This document shows positions 25,076 to 32,987 of a DNA stretch of 64,000 nucleotides, piece after piece. Made by a program: the position numbers and the translations under genes. Under the pieces are notes generated by a model. That model was not told where the DNA came from, did not search any database, and saw only the letters and a program-made list of their open reading frames with translations. The DNA is from CAZLFQ01 sp964558975. GTDB lineage: Bacteria > Pseudomonadota > Alphaproteobacteria > Rickettsiales > Midichloriaceae. The stretch is taken from positions 496,001 to 560,000 of the forward strand of contig CAZLFQ010000001.1 in the NCBI GenBank assembly GCA_964558975.1, given 5' to 3'. How positions within the stretch are numbered: the stretch's first letter is position 1; the number at the start of each line of letters is the position of its first letter.

Positions 25076-25734
25076 TGTTAGGCCATATACTCGTTGTTGA
25101 TGATGATGTTAGGATCAGAACTCTGCTTTCGCAGTATCTTATAGATAATCGGTATGCAATATCTACAGCATCCAATATTAAAGAGTGCGAGAAACTTCTC
25201 AAAGAATTTGTTTTTGATTTAATAATTTTAGACATAATGATGCCCGGTGAATCTGGGGTCGAATTCATTATACGCTCCAGAGAATATTTGAAGATACCGG
25301 TATTAATGCTATCTGCTCTTGGGCACGTTGACGACAAAGTTAACGCACTTGAAAGTGGTGCTGAAGACTATATGACGAAACCTTTTGAACCAAAAGAATT
25401 GCTCTTAAGAATCCAGAAAATTTTAAAAAGACAAACTCCAACATTAAACAATATGAAATTTGGAGAATTCGTTTTTGATCTTTCCAATAACTCTCTTTCT
25501 AAAGACGGAAAAAATATCCATCTAACCCAAACTGAAAAAAAACTACTCAAGATATTAGGAAAAACAATGGGTCAAATGGTTAGCCGCGAAGAAATGCAAA
25601 AGCAACTATCAGACGTAAACACGCGCACCGTCGATGCACAAATTGCAAGACTTAGAGCTAAAATTGAAGCCGACCCAAAATCCCCAAAACACCTCCAAAC
25701 CATCAGGGGTTCTGGGTATGTATTATTTGGTTAG
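25072..25734 (+). CDS. OmpR-family response regulator
   Basis: A 220-residue two-component regulator. The receiver domain (residues 1-120) has the acidic pocket VVDDDVR, the phosphoacceptor Asp in DLIILDIMMPGESG, the Ser/Thr region MLSALG and Lys in YMTKPFEP. The C-terminal winged helix (residues ~125-220) contains LTQTEKKLLKILG and the RTVDAQIARLRAKIE recognition segment ending in IRGSGYVLF. No kinase lies beside it; the orphan EnvZ-like kinase at 37154 is the natural candidate partner. The start overlaps the gatC stop; the second ATG at 25075 is an alternative. The 3' end overlaps the convergent exporter gene by 12 bases. Confidence 0.93.
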   Translation: MMLGHILVVDDDVRIRTLLSQYLIDNRYAISTASNIKECEKLLKEFVFDLIILDIMMPGESGVEFIIRSREYLKIPVLMLSALGHVDDKVNALESGAEDYMTKPFEPKELLLRIQKILKRQTPTLNNMKFGEFVFDLSNNSLSKDGKNIHLTQTEKKLLKILGKTMGQMVSREEMQKQLSDVNTRTVDAQIARLRAKIEADPKSPKHLQTIRGSGYVLFG

Positions 25735-26637
25735 TTTTTTCTTCCTCAACCCACCCAGCAACGGTAAGTTTATGCCCAGAAGTATCAAACAAAGACCAGT
25801 GAAATGCGCTATAGTAAATTTTTCATCAAGGAAAATCTGCGCTAGAATTACGTTAAACACTGGTGCTAAGTAGAAAATCAAAGCCGCAGTTGTTGCACCT
25901 AAGCGAGTAATTGAAATATTCCATGTAATTACACCGAATATTGATACTGGAATCGCAACAAATAAAATTGCACCTATAACTTCAGCATTTACAACTAGAG
26001 GCTTAATATGGGTGACTTCCCAAACATACAAAGGCCAGATTAGCAAGCAACCTAAACTTATTGTTGCGAATGTAAACGTAGAAACTTTTATGTCGTCAGG
26101 TCTAAACCTTAACGCAATGCTGTATCCAGCAAAAATGAAGGCACCACCAAGTGCAATTAAATCGCCAGTATTATCAAATAGCCCTTTCAACTTGTGTATA
26201 TCACCATTCGTCATTATGAACACGGCGCCAATCAATGCTATCACAATACCCAAAGTCTTAGTCGGACTGATTGGCTCTCTCAAAATAAAATATGAAAGAA
26301 TAACAATAAAAATAGGAAACGTATTAGCAATAATTGAGGAATTTATAGAGGTTGTGTACTGAAGCGCAGTGTACATAAAAGCGTTAAACAAAACAATTCC
26401 AGGTAAAGTACATGCTAGTATTACTTTAAAATTCTTTTTAATCTTACCCCAATCTTTTCTAAAATCTTTAATAACAAATGGGAACATAACCAGCCATGCA
26501 ACCGCCCATCTCCAATATAGCAAAGACATTGGCCCTATATCAGCACTAGTTGCCTTTGCAACAAGGAAGTTTCCCGCTCCTGTCAGAGGAGGAATTATAG
26601 CGATAAGGTAGTATATAAATGGAATTTTATTTTTCAC
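25723..26637 (-). CDS. EamA/DMT-family exporter
   Basis: A ~304-residue membrane protein with ten hydrophobic segments arranged as two EamA repeats, the drug/metabolite transporter layout. Conserved hints are SLLYWRWAVAWLVMFPFV in the first half and PVSIFGVITWNISI and LAPVFNVILAQIFLDE in the second. Substrates cannot be predicted; relatives move amino acids, nucleosides or SAM. I propose the GTG at 26637 as the start because GAGG lies 5 bases before it; the frame can be extended two codons to 26643. It lies downstream of a Gfo/Idh/MocA-type gene. Confidence 0.87.
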   Translation of the reverse strand: MKNKIPFIYYLIAIIPPLTGAGNFLVAKATSADIGPMSLLYWRWAVAWLVMFPFVIKDFRKDWGKIKKNFKVILACTLPGIVLFNAFMYTALQYTTSINSSIIANTFPIFIVILSYFILREPISPTKTLGIVIALIGAVFIMTNGDIHKLKGLFDNTGDLIALGGAFIFAGYSIALRFRPDDIKVSTFTFATISLGCLLIWPLYVWEVTHIKPLVVNAEVIGAILFVAIPVSIFGVITWNISITRLGATTAALIFYLAPVFNVILAQIFLDEKFTIAHFTGLCLILLGINLPLLGGLRKKKLTK

Positions 26638-26681
26638 AAACACCTCATAAACTTATATGCCGAACTGTAAGCGTATAAATA

Positions 26682-27905
26682 CTAAAAAGCAACTACCCTA
26701 TCCATTTGCCTAGTATTCACACCTCTTCCAATTGCAGCAGCTTCAGATAATACTCTAACCGATTCAACTTGCTCTGCAAAGTACATGTGCCCTTCTTTTT
26801 TGTTTTCGAAATGGTTTAGTGCATCAATAATAATTAAAAGATATGGATCTACATCAGTAAAAACTGAACCTAAAACTTCACCATTTTTTGTCCATGTGAC
26901 CCTATTTTTACGATTTGGCGGCAGCCATTCAAGTTTCAAAACATCTCCCGCTTCGTACTCAATCGTGTAGTGCAGATTGTTTTCTTCAGCATATTTACCT
27001 ACCTCAAAGTCAAAAGGAACTCCATCAATTGTTCCAGTGACTTTAGCATGATCTTCTGCAAGATTAGGTACATCTTTCACTTTCATTTTATTATCTTTGC
27101 CAACATAAGAATGTTTATCGCATGTTTTAGGCTCTATTTTTGTCAGTCCAATAAGTTGGCTTATGTTAAACAAGCGAGTCATCATGTCACCCATTACACC
27201 CCCACCTTCTCTGGCATCTCTCAACCACGGCCTATGTTCAGTTGTACCCCCAGCACCTGAAGCTCTTTGAATATAACGACCTATTATCTTTTTTATTTTT
27301 CCATTTATCAGCGGCGTATGGTTTGTAAAGGATTCCGCAATTTTCCCACTAGGGTCATTTTCGATTTTTAATGCATCCAAAAATGGCATATTCACGCCAC
27401 CTGCAAGTGCTATGAAAGACCGTGCCATCATATGATTAAAATCTATCCAGTAAGTAGGTTGCTTATTTTTCTCCACTATGGTTTTCAACCTATCTACCTC
27501 TCTTCCCAGACATGCTGGTTTTTCTACAACAACTGGGCTTCCTCTTTTTGTAAAAAATTCTGTTTGATCTGCATGAAATTTATTTGGAGATAAAATAAAC
27601 ACAGGCATCTGCTCTGCTATAAACCAAATTTCTCTCACCCTCTCTTCGTCAAAATTAGTAGGAATTTCTTTATTCGGATCAAACAAAAGAACTTTTATCC
27701 CTAAATGCTTTAAGGCTGGTGCTATCATCTTCTGATATACCTCACCTCCACCTACAACTCCTACTTCCTGCCCTAAAAGAGCATCTTTCAATGCAGATGG
27801 ATACCGCCCAACCATTGTATTTGATTCCGGAGCTGGAAGATCGACAGTAGCATGCAGTTTCAGAGGAACTTGTTCATTTAGATATTGAGCGGACTTAGAA
27901 AGCAT
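26682..27905 (-). CDS. Gfo/Idh/MocA-type oxidoreductase
   Basis: A 407-residue NAD(P)-dependent dehydrogenase of the Gfo/Idh/MocA superfamily. The Rossmann start is VGVVGGGEVYQKMIAPAL (residues ~47-65), somewhat preceded by an extra ~45-residue N-terminal region. The family EKP motif is in VVVEKPACLG, and IDFNHMMARSF follows. The C-terminal part is the alpha/beta substrate domain with DMMTRLFN near the active site. The substrate is likely a sugar or a polyol, but I cannot say which. The exporter on the same strand may be cotranscribed. Confidence 0.83.
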   Translation of the reverse strand: MLSKSAQYLNEQVPLKLHATVDLPAPESNTMVGRYPSALKDALLGQEVGVVGGGEVYQKMIAPALKHLGIKVLLFDPNKEIPTNFDEERVREIWFIAEQMPVFILSPNKFHADQTEFFTKRGSPVVVEKPACLGREVDRLKTIVEKNKQPTYWIDFNHMMARSFIALAGGVNMPFLDALKIENDPSGKIAESFTNHTPLINGKIKKIIGRYIQRASGAGGTTEHRPWLRDAREGGGVMGDMMTRLFNISQLIGLTKIEPKTCDKHSYVGKDNKMKVKDVPNLAEDHAKVTGTIDGVPFDFEVGKYAEENNLHYTIEYEAGDVLKLEWLPPNRKNRVTWTKNGEVLGSVFTDVDPYLLIIIDALNHFENKKEGHMYFAEQVESVRVLSEAAAIGRGVNTRQMDRVVAF

Positions 27906-27980
27906 TTAAACAACCTATTTGGTTTGCTTGTAAAAATGCTAAAGCGCTTTAAGGAAGAGTCAATGAAAGTTTGATTAAAA

Positions 27981-28505
27981 CTATTTCTCACGACGTGTAA
28001 GCATAGTCACAATTATGCTTATAGCGAATGACATAACTACTATAAATGAGAAGAATATCATAGTCGCTAGTAAATCTAAAGCATCTGGACGCAATTGGCC
28101 TGCAGCAATTTTATTATCTCTTATCTTTGAAGCGTAATCAAAAGTAAATTGGGATATAGAAAACACAGTCAAATATAATCCCAATGTCATATTGTTAGTG
28201 TTAGGGAAAATCAACCTAAAAACCTTCGATGAAATAATAGCTACGCCCAATAGCATATAAAGAAGTGCAACAGCTCCGTCAGAGCTCATTATATTATCTA
28301 GTACTGAAGTAATGAGCATTATAGGAAATGTTAAAATAGTACCAACTAATCCTATTATCCCAATCACTGGGCCAACTTTACTCATCAATGACTCAAATAA
28401 AGTATCGCTCTCAAGGCTATCTCCAGCAGCTATTCTGCCAATTTGTAACAAACATATAGTTATAAACACCACACAAATGTACAAAGCTTGCCTACTAAAT
28501 ATCAT
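27981..28505 (-). CDS. Hypothetical membrane protein
   Basis: A 174-residue protein of unknown function with about four hydrophobic segments: residues 6-26, 46-66, 78-98 and 145-168. The N-terminal one may be a signal anchor. The loop NKIAAGQLRPDALDLLA is the most polar conserved-looking piece. Its ATG at 28505 overlaps by 11 bases the end of a 39-codon frame that follows tRNA-Leu(CAA), so it might be read from the same transcript. Confidence 0.65.
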   Translation of the reverse strand: MIFSRQALYICVVFITICLLQIGRIAAGDSLESDTLFESLMSKVGPVIGIIGLVGTILTFPIMLITSVLDNIMSSDGAVALLYMLLGVAIISSKVFRLIFPNTNNMTLGLYLTVFSISQFTFDYASKIRDNKIAAGQLRPDALDLLATMIFFSFIVVMSFAISIIVTMLTRREK

Positions 28506-28614
28506 ATTGAACCTCAGGACTTACATTGAACTTAAGTTTAAGGGTTTCATTAATGTTGGCAAGAATAGAATTTAGCTCGTTGCAGCCTTCAAAAGTGAGT
28601 ATGGCTGCGTGCAT
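28495..28614 (-). pseudogene. 39-codon frame, possible DJ-1/PfpI N-terminal remnant
   Basis: A short open frame begins 16 bases after the tRNA-Leu(CAA) 3' end. Its first 14 residues, MHAAILTFEGCNEL, resemble the opening strand and loop of DJ-1/PfpI-family proteins (AILTFxGFNExD), but the frame stops after 39 codons with no continuation downstream. It could be a gene fragment left next to a tRNA, a real small protein, or chance. Confidence 0.3.
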
Positions 28615-28629
28615 AATAGATTTATTATT

Positions 28630-28716
28630 TGGTGCCCTCGGTCGGAATCGAACCGACACATCCGTGAAGATACCGGATTTTGAGTCCGGCGCGTCTACCA
28701 GTTCCACCACAAGGGC
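28630..28716 (-). tRNA. tRNA-Leu (anticodon CAA)
   Basis: The minus strand folds as a class II tRNA. The acceptor GCCCTTG pairs with CGAGGGC, followed by discriminator A and an encoded CCA. The D arm has TGGTGGAACTGGTAGACGC, typical of Leu tRNAs. The anticodon arm CCGGA-CTCAAAA-TCCGG gives anticodon CAA for UUG codons. A long variable arm (ATCTTCACGGAT) and the T arm GTCGGTTCGATTCCGAC complete it. Length is 87 bases including CCA. Confidence 0.95.
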
Positions 28717-28792
28717 ACGTGCGGAGATAAATACAAGGTTTTAATTATGATTTCAAGATTTAGTTTTTCATAAACCCATCTTATGGATTCGA

Positions 28793-28879
28793 AGAATCCG
28801 TCAATATGTGCTCGAATTTGCTTTAAGGCCGCTTCGCGGGCAAATTCGCCCCCAACGCACATATTGACTACTTCTTCTC
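28793..28879. repeat. Nested palindromic element (strong foldback)
   Basis: An 87-base symmetric foldback between tRNA-Leu(CAA) and the 28903 gene. Arms from the outside in: GAAGAA (28793-28798) with TTCTTC (28874-28879); a 3-by-3 internal loop; GTCAATATGTGC (28802-28813) with GCACATATTGAC (28859-28870); CGAATTTGC (28815-28823) with GCAAATTCG (28842-28850); and an apical CCGC-TTC-GCGG (28831-28841). That is 31 base pairs. There is no T run, so it is not a usual terminator. It resembles in style the palindromic repeat elements of Rickettsia genomes; a structured RNA is the alternative. The remaining sequence from 28717 to 28902 holds no gene I support. Confidence 0.7.
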
Positions 28880-28902
28880 GCAAGGCAATTAAAGAACTAA
28901 TC

Positions 28903-29679
28903 TTAGCTCATCGCCCACTGCTTTTCTTGCCTAGCAATCTTACTTTTGCGATTTTCTTCAAGTTGTTTAATTAAATTATCAGAAAGTTCTTTTGCCAACA
29001 TCGCAGCCTCTTCAAATGTTTTACAAATTTTTCCGCCAGTTCTTTCAATTGCGCTTGTTAACATCAAATTATCTGCACAACCAAACTTTTCAACTTCTTT
29101 ACCATCACTTCCCCACACTTTTCCTTTTTCATCTGTAGTTACTTCACCTTCATAATGATCATCAACGACTCTTTCTTCAAACATTCTTGTATCATCGCTA
29201 TAACCAATAATTATAACATTTTTTGAATAAGACAAAGCAGACATAAAACCTATCTCAAAAGATGTTCCAACATCTGTAGATGGACCATGCCATGGATTCA
29301 TATTTGCTAAAATCACCCCTACTCTACCTTCCGAGCAGATACCATTCATGATCTTCTCATTATTTGCTGCTATAGTCTGTGCAGCAAGCTTTTGATTTTT
29401 AAAAATTTCTGGATCAATAATATTATCTAAAGGAAAATGACCAATCATACCCAAGGTTTCTAAAAACTTTTTGTTGTCATCACCGATTTGTATTGCATTA
29501 GGATAAAATACATCTGGTCCTGCCAGATAAACATGCACTTCTGGCCTTGTAAATCCCGATACTGTTTTCACCCAACTTTGAGAAGTTGAAGCCGCACCCT
29601 GCTCTGCTTGAATATCTTTAAGACTAGTTTTTTGATGTTCTTGATCAGCCCATTTTTTTTGACCTAAATTATCTTGCAT
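28903..29679 (-). CDS. Nucleoside 2-deoxyribosyltransferase-like protein
   Basis: A 258-residue protein containing a nucleoside 2-deoxyribosyltransferase domain, a family that swaps bases between deoxynucleosides or hydrolyses nucleotides. VHVYLAGPDVFYPNA (from about residue 50) is the family's first strand and loop. GVILANMNPWHGPSTDVGTSFEIGFMSAL holds the catalytic Glu region (DxGTxFEIG). A polar ~48-residue N-terminal extension and a Lys/Glu-rich C-terminal tail are extra. A good AAAGGTG site precedes the ATG. The role may be nucleotide salvage in a host-dependent organism. Confidence 0.85.
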   Translation of the reverse strand: MQDNLGQKKWADQEHQKTSLKDIQAEQGAASTSQSWVKTVSGFTRPEVHVYLAGPDVFYPNAIQIGDDNKKFLETLGMIGHFPLDNIIDPEIFKNQKLAAQTIAANNEKIMNGICSEGRVGVILANMNPWHGPSTDVGTSFEIGFMSALSYSKNVIIIGYSDDTRMFEERVVDDHYEGEVTTDEKGKVWGSDGKEVEKFGCADNLMLTSAIERTGGKICKTFEEAAMLAKELSDNLIKQLEENRKSKIARQEKQWAMS

Positions 29680-29782
29680 ATTACACCTTTTTTAATTTTT
29701 CAGTTAAACGTCTAAGATTAATACAGGTTATATTATTCTTTTCAACTCTAAAATTTGACATTATATTTTACCGAAAAACTGT

Positions 29783-30550
29783 ATGACAAAAATTGTAGGC
29801 ATTCTTAATTTCACCCCGAATTCCTTTTCACAAGATGGAATATTGGGCGACACAACATCAGCACTAAAATATTTAGAAAAGCTTTTTCTAGATGGTGCAG
29901 ACATGGTAGATATCGGTGCCGAAGCCACATCTTATGGTGCAAAACTCCTAACTGCAGATGAAGAATGGGAGAGACTGCAACCACTACTACTTAAAGCACC
30001 AAGAGAGAATATCAGTATCGATAGCTATCATTATGAAACTATAAGAAAATCCATAGACCTTGGATATAACTTCATCAATGATGTCTCTGGTGGCAAAGAC
30101 GAACGCATATTAAAACTCATCTCCGCCAACCCGCATGTGAAGTACGTGCTGATGCACTGCTTAGCACTACCAGCTAATAGAGATATTCGAATCAAAGAAG
30201 TTTCAGACATTTATTCATGGGCAAAGATCAATATAGAAAGATGCCTTGAATTTGGTATAAAACGTGATCAACTTATATTCGACCCAGGATTGGGTTTTAC
30301 AACCTACCCTAAACAATCGTTGGAAGTTATAAAAAACTGTGAACTATTAAAACGATTTGGTGTTGAAACTTACATCGGACACTCGCGCAAAACTGTATTT
30401 GAAGAGATTACTCCACTGCCACCTGCTGAACGTGATTTGGAAACAGTTGCGGCTTCTTTATATATGTACGGCAAAGTAGATTATATAAGAGTTCACAACG
30501 TTGAAATGCATAGGCGCGCATTTAATGTCTGGAGTAATTTAGCAGCTTAA
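29783..30550 (+). CDS. folP: Dihydropteroate synthase
   Basis: A 255-residue dihydropteroate synthase, which joins p-aminobenzoate to dihydropterin pyrophosphate in folate synthesis. The TIM-barrel signatures are present: GILNFTPNSFSQDG at the start, DGADMVDIGAEATS, NDVSGGKDE, IFDPGLGFT and GHSRKTVF. GAEATSYGA replaces the more common GGESTRPGA, a variation seen in divergent FolP. Length is typical. It precedes glyS by 31 bases on the same strand. Confidence 0.92.
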   Translation: MTKIVGILNFTPNSFSQDGILGDTTSALKYLEKLFLDGADMVDIGAEATSYGAKLLTADEEWERLQPLLLKAPRENISIDSYHYETIRKSIDLGYNFINDVSGGKDERILKLISANPHVKYVLMHCLALPANRDIRIKEVSDIYSWAKINIERCLEFGIKRDQLIFDPGLGFTTYPKQSLEVIKNCELLKRFGVETYIGHSRKTVFEEITPLPPAERDLETVAASLYMYGKVDYIRVHNVEMHRRAFNVWSNLAA

Positions 30551-30581
30551 GGTATATTGGTCTTAAATTACTTTAAGCTAT

Positions 30582-32108
30582 ATGTCTAACCTATTACTTG
30601 AACTATTCTCAGAAGAAATTCCTGCACGTATGCAAGTTGCAGCTGCGGAGCAATTGCAGACACAAATCAAAAGCAAAATAGACGAAGAACTTTCTTGTGA
30701 ATGTAAGGCAGAATCTTGGGTTACTCCACGTCGCGTTGGCATATATATATCAGACATCCCAAACGCCCAAAAAGAAAACATTGAGGAATTAAGAGGGCCG
30801 AAAATATCAGCTCCAGCTCAAGCACTTGAGGGGTTTTTAAACAAGAATGCACTCACAAAAGATCAACTAGAACAAAAAGGCGAATACTACATTGCAAATG
30901 TAAAAAAAGGTGGCGGTCAAGTTAGTGAAGTTTTACAAAAAACTCTAGAAGAAGTTTTAAATAAATTCGTTTGGCCTAAATCTATGAAATGGGGAGAGAA
31001 CCAAACTCGTTGGGTGCGTCCATTACAAAACATTTTGGCTATATATAATAATAACGTTTTAAAAGTACAGTTTGCTGGCCTAACAGCAAATAGCAATACA
31101 TTTGGCCATAGATTTCACTCACCACAAGTAATAGCTGTAACGAGTATTGAAGATTATAAAAGCAAATTAGCTCAAGCAAATGTAATGTTGCAAACTGAGG
31201 AAAGAAAAAAATCTATCCTCACACAAATTGAAAAAGTTATAAGTAGCAAAAACTTAAAGCTTATTAAAGATGAAGGCCTCTTAGACGAGGTTGCCGGGCT
31301 AGTTGAAAATCCATTCGTATTACTTGGTTCAATTGAACAAAAGTTCATGTCATTGCCGCGAGAAGTTATGGTCATAACACTTAGGCATCATCAAAGATAT
31401 TTCATGCTAGAAAATGATAAAGGAGAACTTGCACCACACTTTATTATTGTTTCGAACACCAAAACAGAAGATAGTGGGAAAGAAATTATTCATGGAAACG
31501 AAAAGGTTCTAAAGGCACGTCTATCGGACGCAAGTTTCTTCTATGAACTAGATAAAAAAGAAAAACTAGAAAACTTAGTTCCTGCGCTTAACAAACTAAC
31601 TTTCCATGAAAAAATTGGAACAGCTTACGATAAGATGCAAAGTGTTTTGAAAATATCTCCTAGTATTGCAAAGTTTTTCAACGTGGATTCCGAAAAACTT
31701 AAAAGAGCAATCACCTTGTCTAAAGCTGATTTAGTTTCAAATATGGTCAAAGAATTCCCAGAACTACAAGGTGTGATGGGTTATTACTATGCTCTACATA
31801 ACAAAGAAGATAAATCTGTAGCAATCGCAATCAAGGAACATTACAAGCCACAAGGTCCAAATGACTATGCCCCTACAGAGCAATTAAGTGCAGCTGCAGC
31901 AGTTTGTGATAAACTCGACACATTAAACCTAATGTTCTCTATTAATATTAAGCCTACTGGCTCTAAAGACCCTTTCGCACTAAGACGTGCTGCAAACGGC
32001 ATCATCAGGATTATTGGCGAAGCAAACCTCAGCACATTCCTAGAGCAAATGAAAACTATAATTAGGGATGATGTAAGAGAGTTTATTTTAGAAAGGAATG
32101 TGAAGTAG
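30582..32108 (+). CDS. glyS: Glycyl-tRNA synthetase beta subunit, C-terminally truncated
   Basis: A 508-residue GlyS, the tRNA-binding beta subunit of heterotetrameric glycyl-tRNA synthetase. It has the family start LLLELFSEEIPARM, the tRNA-binding body including WPKSMKWGENQTRWVRPL, the HD-like region (ITLRHHQRYFMLE, LSDASFFYELDKKEKLE) and KPTGSKDPFALRRAANGI. The family usually continues ~170-180 residues with helices and a DALR anticodon-binding domain. Here the protein stops about 35 residues after that motif. No continuation is seen in any frame before the tRNA gene 77 bases downstream. The alpha subunit glyQ is not in the window. It may still function, or be a recent pseudogene. Confidence 0.85.
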   Translation: MSNLLLELFSEEIPARMQVAAAEQLQTQIKSKIDEELSCECKAESWVTPRRVGIYISDIPNAQKENIEELRGPKISAPAQALEGFLNKNALTKDQLEQKGEYYIANVKKGGGQVSEVLQKTLEEVLNKFVWPKSMKWGENQTRWVRPLQNILAIYNNNVLKVQFAGLTANSNTFGHRFHSPQVIAVTSIEDYKSKLAQANVMLQTEERKKSILTQIEKVISSKNLKLIKDEGLLDEVAGLVENPFVLLGSIEQKFMSLPREVMVITLRHHQRYFMLENDKGELAPHFIIVSNTKTEDSGKEIIHGNEKVLKARLSDASFFYELDKKEKLENLVPALNKLTFHEKIGTAYDKMQSVLKISPSIAKFFNVDSEKLKRAITLSKADLVSNMVKEFPELQGVMGYYYALHNKEDKSVAIAIKEHYKPQGPNDYAPTEQLSAAAAVCDKLDTLNLMFSINIKPTGSKDPFALRRAANGIIRIIGEANLSTFLEQMKTIIRDDVREFILERNVK

Positions 32109-32184
32109 TTATTTCATTTACTACATAGATGCCTTCGTTCAAACAAAATGTATGCGCTTATATGATTATAGTTCTGATTAATAA

Positions 32185-32270
32185 TGGTACCCGCGGCCGG
32201 ACTTGAACCGGCATGAGATCGCTCCCCACGGATTTTAAGTCCGTTATGTCTACCATTCCATCACGCGGGC
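32185..32270 (-). tRNA. tRNA-Leu (anticodon UAA)
   Basis: A minus-strand class II tRNA. Acceptor GCCCGCG pairs with CGCGGGT (making position 1.72 a G.U pair), then discriminator A and encoded CCA. The D arm TGATGGAATGGTAGACAT is Leu-like. The anticodon stem-loop ACGGA-CTTAAAA-TCCGT gives anticodon TAA for UUA codons. A long variable arm and the T arm GCCGGTTCAAGTCCGGC follow. It lies in the 268-base gap between glyS and ruvA; nothing else is evident there. Confidence 0.94.
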
Positions 32271-32376
32271 AATTTGTGATGGAAGCATTATGCACAAATA
32301 CAATTATAAGCGCAACTGATTTTATTGCCTGTTTGACATTTTTATGGCTTTATTAATTATAAACAAGGAATACACC

Positions 32377-32982
32377 ATGATTGGGAAAATAAAAGGAACA
32401 GTTGATACCATCAATGAAGAGAGCGTGATAGTGGATGTTGGAGGTGTTGGCTACATTCTATTCTGTACCACCACTACATTATCTCAGCTTACGATTGGTG
32501 GATATGCAGCATTTTATACCCATATGGTAGTTAAAGAAGATCAGCTAACCTTATTTGGCTTCTTGTCAGAAGAAGAAAAGCATTGGTTTAACATTCTTCA
32601 AACCGTTCAGGGCGTAGGGCCAAAAATGGCTTTAGGTGTACTCAGCAGGATGCCTATTGAGGATATTTCAGCTGCTATAGTCAGTGAAGATCAAAACGCC
32701 TTCAAAAAAGTAAGTGGTGTAGGGCCAAAGCTATCGGCTCGTATAGTTAATGAGCTTAAAGGCAAAAAAGGGATTCTTGAGGGTGTGGCAAAAATTCAAA
32801 TGTCCGGTACTAAACAACCAGCCAATGTTAATAAATTTGCTGATGCGATTTCTGCTCTTACTAATCTTGGCTTCCAGCGCAAAGATGTATTCATGTTAGT
32901 GACAGAAATTCATGCAGATAATGAAAATATATCTTTAGAGGAAACAATTAAAATCGCCTTATCTAAACTCACTACTGGCTAA
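32377..32982 (+). CDS. ruvA: Holliday junction DNA helicase RuvA
   Basis: A 201-residue RuvA, which binds four-way DNA junctions and loads RuvB. It starts MIGKIKGTVDTINEESVIVDVGGVGY (OB fold), then has the two helix-hairpin-helix motifs VQGVGPKMALGVL and VSGVGPKLSARIV, and a C-terminal RuvB-contacting helix bundle. I chose the ATG at 32377, where RuvA proteins normally begin, with AAGGA 7 bases upstream; the frame extends 11 codons further. ruvB, its usual neighbour, is not next to it. Confidence 0.95.
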   Translation: MIGKIKGTVDTINEESVIVDVGGVGYILFCTTTTLSQLTIGGYAAFYTHMVVKEDQLTLFGFLSEEEKHWFNILQTVQGVGPKMALGVLSRMPIEDISAAIVSEDQNAFKKVSGVGPKLSARIVNELKGKKGILEGVAKIQMSGTKQPANVNKFADAISALTNLGFQRKDVFMLVTEIHADNENISLEETIKIALSKLTTG

Positions 32983-32987
32983 GCTTT

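Noticed and set aside
28615..28710. Minus-strand frame reading the tRNA-Leu(CAA) itself (MVELVDAPDSKSG...)
   Set aside because: This is the well-known spurious translation of a Leu tRNA.
28695..28883. Minus-strand 62-codon frame through the palindrome into tRNA-Leu(CAA)
   Set aside because: It runs into the tRNA gene and has no good start (TTG); the openness follows from the palindrome. Mentioned only under that element.
32333..32362. TTGACA and TTATAA with an 18-base spacer before ruvA
   Set aside because: The predicted transcript start would fall at or beyond the ribosome binding site, leaving almost no leader before the ATG at 32377.
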